Assembly (NCBI GenBank): GCA_905199285.1
Contig: CAJKFZ010000002.1
Coordinates: forward strand, 1-33,122
Direction: 5' to 3'
DNA: 33,122 nucleotides
Source of the DNA: an uncultured Ruminococcus sp.
Lineage (GTDB): Bacteria; Bacillota; Clostridia; Oscillospirales; Ruminococcaceae
The notes under the pieces are model-generated. The model was not told the origin of the DNA, made no database searches, and saw nothing but the letters and a program-made list of their open reading frames with translations. How positions within the stretch are numbered: the stretch's first letter is position 1; each line of letters starts with the position of its first letter. The translations under genes were made by a program, and so were the position numbers. This document shows positions 28,897-33,122 of this stretch, piece after piece.

Positions 28897-30258
28897 ATGA
28901 AGAAAAAATCAGTATTATCGGCTCTTACAGCGTTTTCACTTTTATGCACCGTATCATGCGGCAGAGAAAACAGCAGTTCATCTGTCGATTCAGCTCCGGA
29001 CGGCGAGGTAACAACAGCAGCTCCTGAAGCGACCGGAAAAACGGTCATCACTATGGCTGCGCTACACATGGATCAGGATATCCAAGCACTGATAAACGAC
29101 TTCAATAACTCAAACGAGCTTTATGCCGTCAACGTTATTGATTATTACACCGAGGACGATTATTTTGAAACAACGTCGCTTTCCAATTTTACTGCGGATA
29201 TTCTGTCTGGAAAAATCCCAGATATTGTCATGGCAGATACTCAGTCCATCGACAGTCTGCGCAAATCGGACTACCTTGCCGATATTTATCCTCTTATGGA
29301 AAATTACGACGGTGTAAAGAAAGAAGATTTTCTCCCGAACGTCCTTGAATCTCTTGAAGCTAATGGAGAACTCAACGCTCTTTTCAATACTTTTATTCTT
29401 GATACTGCGGCTGTAAAGTCTTCACGCTGCGGCAGCGAATATGCCAACTGGACTTATTCTCAGGCTATTGAAGCATATGACGCTCTACCTGCAAACAATG
29501 ATTTTCTTAAAGCTCAGATGACCAAATTTGATTTATGGCAGTATATGATGAAAAATATCGGTCATGACTGCATCGACTTTGAAAGCAATACCTGCGATTT
29601 CAGTAAAAATCTACCCGAAGTTCTGGAATTTCTGCTTGATCTTCCCGAAATTGAGGATAAACGCAAAACAGGTAATCCAACCGGAAGTCTCATAAACGAT
29701 ACCGCTCTTGTGGATGTCATGACCTTCTTCGGGATAAACAGTTCCGTCACCACGCTTTATTATAACGACTTTAATGGAGCAGATATAACATACACAGGTT
29801 TTCCATCTGCAAACGGAAACGGAGCTTCGGCGCAAATAGACTCGCTTTATGCTATCATGGACGCAAGTCCGAACAAAGAAGGAGCATGGGTATTTTTGAA
29901 CACTCTTTTCAGCGATGAAGCATTGCAGAATATCAGCCTCGATTTTCATGGAATTCCTGTTACCGAAAGCGCACTTCATAATCTCGCTTATGAAACAAGC
30001 AAATACACCAGCGGCAGTATTCGTGAGGTCTATCAATCAGTTTATAATGAAGGTGAAGAATTCACAATGACTGATGAGGCGATTGATGAGACTCTTAGCT
30101 ACATAAAAAGTGTCAAATTTTACCCATACTATGATAAGCAGATCGACTCTATCATAAAAGAGGAATACCAAAGCGTTCTTGAGGGCGAAAAAAGCATCGA
30201 CGAATGTGTGAATATTCTCAACAGTCGAATCGGTATTTATCTCAGCGAAAAATCCTGA
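28897..30258 (+). CDS. Lipoprotein: extracellular solute-binding protein (453 aa)
   Basis: The signal peptide has lipobox TVSC, then a Ser/Thr linker. The mature part is a family 1 type binding protein (VITMAALHMDQDIQALINDFNN, ILSGKIPDIVMADTQ, NKEGAWVFLNTLFS). Its last 30 residues (YQSVLEGEKSIDECVNIL, then RIGIYLSEKS) align with the end of the upstream protein, so the two are paralogues. The ATG at 28897 follows AAAGGAG; an upstream GTG in frame lies inside the previous gene. No permease or ATPase gene is adjacent, so it either uses a shared transporter or acts as a sensor. Confidence 0.86.
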   Translation: MKKKSVLSALTAFSLLCTVSCGRENSSSSVDSAPDGEVTTAAPEATGKTVITMAALHMDQDIQALINDFNNSNELYAVNVIDYYTEDDYFETTSLSNFTADILSGKIPDIVMADTQSIDSLRKSDYLADIYPLMENYDGVKKEDFLPNVLESLEANGELNALFNTFILDTAAVKSSRCGSEYANWTYSQAIEAYDALPANNDFLKAQMTKFDLWQYMMKNIGHDCIDFESNTCDFSKNLPEVLEFLLDLPEIEDKRKTGNPTGSLINDTALVDVMTFFGINSSVTTLYYNDFNGADITYTGFPSANGNGASAQIDSLYAIMDASPNKEGAWVFLNTLFSDEALQNISLDFHGIPVTESALHNLAYETSKYTSGSIREVYQSVYNEGEEFTMTDEAIDETLSYIKSVKFYPYYDKQIDSIIKEEYQSVLEGEKSIDECVNILNSRIGIYLSEKS

Positions 30259-30270
30259 CGCATAAATAAA

Positions 30271-30300
30271 GGACGAACCTATTAAAAGTTCGTCCTTTTT
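30271..30300. terminator. Terminator between binding-protein genes and the acyl-CoA synthetase fusion
   Basis: GGACGAAC and GTTCGTCC form an 8-bp stem with a loop of nine bases, then TTTTTC. It lies in the 44 bp between converging genes. Confidence 0.8.
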
Positions 30301-30302
30301 CT

Positions 30303-32609
30303 TTAGCCTTTCAGCTCAACACGTCTTATCTTTCCGCTGATAGTTTTAGGAAGCTCGTCACGGAATTCAACGATTCTCGGATATTTGTAAGGAGCAGTAT
30401 GCTGTTTAACGTAATCCTGAATCTCCTTTTTCAGCTCATCCGTACCAACAGTTCCCTTTGTGAGAACGATAGAAGCCTTAACTACCTGTCCTCTAACCGG
30501 ATCGGGAGCAGCGCTTACTCCGCACTCAAGAACATAAGGAAGTTCCATGATAACGCTTTCGATCTCAAACGGTCCGATTCTGTAACCGGACGACTTGATA
30601 ACATCATCAACACGTCCAACATACCAGAAATAGCCGTCCTCATCACGCCAAGCAGTGTCGCCGGTATGGTAGATATTATCGTACCATACTTCCTTTGTTT
30701 TCTCTTCATCCTTGTAATATTCCATGAAAAGTCCACATGGGATTCCCTTATCAAGACGGATAACGATCTCGCCTGTTTCACCGGGCTTAACGCTGTTTCC
30801 GTCGGAATCAACGATATCAATATCATACAATGCGCTCGGTTTTCCCATAGAACCGGGCTTTGCAGTCATTCCTACAAAGTTACCGATCGCAAGAGTAGTT
30901 TCGGTCTGACCGAAGCCTTCCATAAGCTTAACTCCTGTTGCCTTGAGGAACTGGTTGTAAACCTCCGGATTGAGGGCTTCTCCGGCAACTGTAGCATATT
31001 TTATCGAACTAAGGTCATATTTGGAAAGATCTTCTTTAATAAAGAATCTGTACATAGTCGGAGGAGCGCAGAAAGTTGTAATATTGTACTTCTTGAACAT
31101 CGGGAGAATTTTATGAGCATCAAATCTGTTGAAATCATAAACGAAAACGCAGGTTTCGCTCATCCACTGACCGTAAAGCTTGCCCCAGAGAGCCTTGCCC
31201 CAGCCTGTATCGGAAATTGTCAGGTGGATTCCGTTCGGATCGACATTATGCCAGTAGCGAGCTGTAATAAAGTGACCGAGAGCGTATTTATGGCTGTGCA
31301 TAGCGATTTTCGGATAACCGGTCGTTCCGGATGTAAAATACATGAGCATAGGCTCGCTTCCGCATGAGATCTTATCCGGATCTGTCGGACGCTCAAAAAC
31401 GTCGCTGAACTCGTACATTTCCTTATCGAACGAAGCCCAGCCCTCACGCTCGCCGTGAGCCATCATCTTAATGATATCCATTCCGGATTCTTCGATAGCA
31501 AGCTCTACCTGATGAGCAACATCGCCATCACCTGTGCAGACGATAGCTTTAACGTCAGCTGCCTCAAAACGGTATGTGAAATCGTGCTGGACAAGCTGAT
31601 TTGTAGCAGGAATAACGATAGCTCCGATTCTATGAAGAGCAAGAATAGCAAACCAGAACTGATAATGTCTTTTAAGAACCAGCATGACCTTATCGCCCTT
31701 TTTGATTCCCTTTGAAAGGAAATAATTTGCGGTCATGTTGGAGTATTTTTTAATTTCCGCAAAGGTAAAACGGCGTTCCTCCAAATCGTCGGAAACGTAA
31801 ATAAGAGCCGTTTTATCGGGATCTTTTGCTGCAAGAGCGTCCACGATATCAAAACTGAAATTGAATGTTTCCTCGTTTTTGAACTTAATTCCGGTAAGAG
31901 CGCCCTCGCTGTTTGTTTCAACCTCAACGAATTTATCCGCAACGGGATTTTCAACGTTTGCGAGATCGAAGTTAGTGGTTCCGGGAAGTGTTACCGGTTC
32001 GAGATGCGACATAGCTCCGGCATACTGATTCGTACCGAAAACAACAGCGTAAAATTTACATTCTTTGCCGCCTACAGCCCATTCATCGTGGGGTTCGGAG
32101 CTGTCGTAATAAATAGAATCGCCCTCGCTGAGAACCTCGACATTATCGCCTACACGAACTTTAAGCTGTCCGCTCACGATGATATCAAGCTCCTGTCCTT
32201 CGTGAGTATGAGCATGAGGAACTCTGTGTTTTTCGTCAACATAGGGAATCGTTACAAGGAACGGTTCACCGATCTTATTTCTGAAATTAGGAGCAAGACG
32301 TTGATAAACAAGTCCTTTTTTACGGGCAATGGGGAGTCCCTCTCCCTTTCTGGTTATATCGAAACTGTTTATATGAGGCGATTCACCGTCCATAAGATCA
32401 GTGATCTCAACGCCTGTAACGTTAGCAAATTTATAGATAAAACTAAAGCTGAAATCCTTTGCTCCGCCTTCATAAGCAAGATACTCGAAAGTGGTTATAC
32501 CGGTTTTTTCAGCCATTTCCTCCGGAGTCAAGCCTACTGATTCACGAGTGGCTTTAATTCGCTCGGCGACCTCTCTTATCTTAAATTCGGGATTAATTAA
32601 ATTACTCAT
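30303..32609 (-). CDS. XRE-cupin-acyl-CoA synthetase fusion (768 aa)
   Basis: Three parts in one chain. Residues about 8-65: an XRE-type DNA-binding domain (ATRESVGLTPEEMAEKTGITTFEYL). Residues about 105-200: a cupin with metal motifs HAHTHEGQE and EPHDEW. Residues about 240-768: an ANL-family acyl-CoA synthetase with P-loop FTSGTTGYPK, GFGQTETT, TGDTAWRDEDGYFWYVGRVDDVIKSSGYRIGP and the catalytic Lys in KTISGKIRR. The segment SDTGWGKALWGKLYGQW points to the medium-chain/acetyl-type group. The enzyme half looks complete. AGGAG precedes the ATG. It is monocistronic with a strong promoter about 260 bp upstream. XRE-cupin proteins usually bind DNA and a small ligand; the fusion suggests an enzyme that controls its own or related genes. 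Confidence 0.9.
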   Translation of the reverse strand: MSNLINPEFKIREVAERIKATRESVGLTPEEMAEKTGITTFEYLAYEGGAKDFSFSFIYKFANVTGVEITDLMDGESPHINSFDITRKGEGLPIARKKGLVYQRLAPNFRNKIGEPFLVTIPYVDEKHRVPHAHTHEGQELDIIVSGQLKVRVGDNVEVLSEGDSIYYDSSEPHDEWAVGGKECKFYAVVFGTNQYAGAMSHLEPVTLPGTTNFDLANVENPVADKFVEVETNSEGALTGIKFKNEETFNFSFDIVDALAAKDPDKTALIYVSDDLEERRFTFAEIKKYSNMTANYFLSKGIKKGDKVMLVLKRHYQFWFAILALHRIGAIVIPATNQLVQHDFTYRFEAADVKAIVCTGDGDVAHQVELAIEESGMDIIKMMAHGEREGWASFDKEMYEFSDVFERPTDPDKISCGSEPMLMYFTSGTTGYPKIAMHSHKYALGHFITARYWHNVDPNGIHLTISDTGWGKALWGKLYGQWMSETCVFVYDFNRFDAHKILPMFKKYNITTFCAPPTMYRFFIKEDLSKYDLSSIKYATVAGEALNPEVYNQFLKATGVKLMEGFGQTETTLAIGNFVGMTAKPGSMGKPSALYDIDIVDSDGNSVKPGETGEIVIRLDKGIPCGLFMEYYKDEEKTKEVWYDNIYHTGDTAWRDEDGYFWYVGRVDDVIKSSGYRIGPFEIESVIMELPYVLECGVSAAPDPVRGQVVKASIVLTKGTVGTDELKKEIQDYVKQHTAPYKYPRIVEFRDELPKTISGKIRRVELKG

Positions 32610-32636
32610 AGTAAGCCTTCTCCTTTCAGTTAAAAT

Positions 32637-32827
32637 ATGGGCGTATCAACGCTGTACTTCACACGTCTGACGGGACTGAAAAATAAACTCTACATCACTT
32701 CCGCAAGACATCATATATGCAGATTTAAGAAACCGTACTCAGAAAATCCACATATCCGCTTAGCATCAACCCCCTGTAATACGTCCTTATTATTATTCAC
32801 CTGCGGTGGACAGGACGTTACGTTTTT
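32637..32827 (-). promoter_or_regulatory. Long leader of the XRE-cupin-acyl-CoA synthetase gene, with hairpin
   Basis: The leader between predicted start (about 32863) and the ATG at 32609 is about 250 nt with no ORF supported. It contains a nested stem formed by ACGTCCT/AGGACGT arms (about 32781-32818) enclosing CACC/GGTG. I could not match a known riboswitch class. It could be structural or a cis-regulatory element. Confidence 0.4.
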
Positions 32828-32854
32828 GCGCATTAAATTGACAAAATGCGCATT
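32827..32854 (-). promoter_or_regulatory. Twin TGCGCATT repeats downstream of the start point
   Basis: TGCGCATT occurs at 32827-32834 and 32847-32854, exactly 20 bp apart (two helical turns), each with a TGCGCA palindrome core. They lie about 10-35 bp after the expected transcription start, a natural place for a repressor, possibly the XRE domain of the gene itself. Confidence 0.5.
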
Positions 32855-32869
32855 GCTTACATAAAATTA

Positions 32870-32898
32870 ATTATATCACTATTCACAAAATTTGTCAA
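32870..32898 (-). promoter_or_regulatory. Promoter of the XRE-cupin-acyl-CoA synthetase gene
   Basis: Minus strand: TTGACA (32893-32898), a 17-bp spacer and TATAAT (32870-32875), full consensus. Confidence 0.85.
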
Positions 32899-33015
32899 CG
32901 TCTTTTTTCGGCTTTCCAATAAAAAATCTTATCTCTTTTAAAGCAATATTTTTTTGTTGTACTATAATTGAATACCACTCCGCATATTTTTTAACAAAAT
33001 AAACATTAAATAAAT

Positions 33016-33053
33016 AAAAAAATTCAGCCGTTCTAAAAAAGAGCGGCCGAATC
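33016..33053 (-). terminator. Terminator of a leftward gene at the right edge
   Basis: On the minus strand ATTCGGCCGCTC and AGAACGGCTGAAT form an imperfect stem around a T-rich loop, followed by seven Ts. The region 32899-33015 holds nothing recognisable. Confidence 0.65.
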
Positions 33054-33070
33054 CTTTAAGAAAGAAAGCA

Positions 33071-33121
33071 TCAATAGCGGGTGATAGAGAAGATTTCGAA
33101 AGGATATCTAATGTATATATA
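33071..33121 (-). CDS. Probable C-terminal end of a leftward gene (cut by window edge)
   Basis: The minus strand has one frame entering from the right edge that reads YIYIRYPFEIFSITRY and stops at TGA (33071-33073), 18 bp before a good terminator. The other two frames either stop at once or run through the terminator. Sixteen residues are too few to name a family. Confidence 0.4.
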   Translation of the reverse strand, partial: YIYIRYPFEIFSITRY

Positions 33122-33122
33122 G

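Noticed and set aside
30399..31367. 322-codon open frame on the plus strand opposite the acyl-CoA synthetase
   Set aside because: It is antisense to catalytic motifs of the synthetase and shows no coding signal of its own.
32837..32862. Rightward promoter-like TTGACA at 32837
   Set aside because: The -10 is poor and no gene or terminator unit lies downstream on the plus strand.
1..33122. CRISPR array, rRNA, tRNA or complete insertion sequence
   Set aside because: No regularly spaced repeats, no cloverleaf or rRNA stretches and no transposase frame were recognised by eye; only short dispersed repeats are present.

Overview
The window looks like a chromosomal segment of a low-GC Firmicute of the Oscillospiraceae, most likely a Ruminococcus-type gut or rumen anaerobe. 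This is inferred from gene content and style: AGGAGG-type ribosome binding sites before almost every gene, TTGACA-N17-TATAAT promoters, a lysine riboswitch in front of an archaeal-type asd, Thr/Ser-rich lipoproteins, and an XRE-cupin-acyl-CoA synthetase fusion. No rRNA, tRNA, CRISPR array, transposase or phage gene was seen. The species call is an inference.

Left end (1-3.7 kb). An ABC-2 permease (cut by the window edge) and its BcrA/NatA-type ATPase run leftward, and an OmpR-family response regulator without an adjacent kinase lies 1.6 kb upstream on the same strand. The gap between them holds a dense island of very small genes and RNAs, the most unusual part of the window. It contains two complete type I toxin-antitoxin modules, each a 25-32 residue membrane peptide gene convergent with an antisense RNA and sharing its terminator. 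Beside them sit a 56-residue ribbon-helix-helix repressor with a perfect inverted-repeat operator over its own -10 box, a convergent small RNA ending at the repressor's stop codon, and an 85-residue protein of unknown function.

Middle left (3.7-11.8 kb). A small membrane protein and an M50 intramembrane protease converge on a lipoprotein gene. Then comes a leftward series: XRE regulator with a membrane domain, hflX, hslO (Hsp33), a SAM methyltransferase and two tandem paralogous lipoproteins built from DxDxDGxxD repeats.

Centre (11.8-20.1 kb). secA has its own promoter and a long leader that carries a dispersed repeat. Upstream lie a SUFU-domain protein, a HAD phosphatase, tgt, a membrane PAS protein and queA. 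tgt and queA catalyse two steps of queuosine tRNA modification. Related GC-rich intergenic repeats sit before secA, tgt and queA.

Right (20.2-24.3 kb). A lysine riboswitch with terminator controls a rightward operon asd - GNAT - dapA - dapB - hotdog thioesterase, which encodes the shared and early steps of lysine/diaminopimelate synthesis.

Right end (24.3-33.1 kb). A diguanylate cyclase with a LacI-type sugar-sensing domain is divergent from two lipoprotein solute-binding proteins that have no permease nearby. An XRE-cupin-acyl-CoA synthetase fusion with a 250-nt leader follows. The last bases hold the terminator and probable C-terminus of a leftward gene that extends beyond the window.
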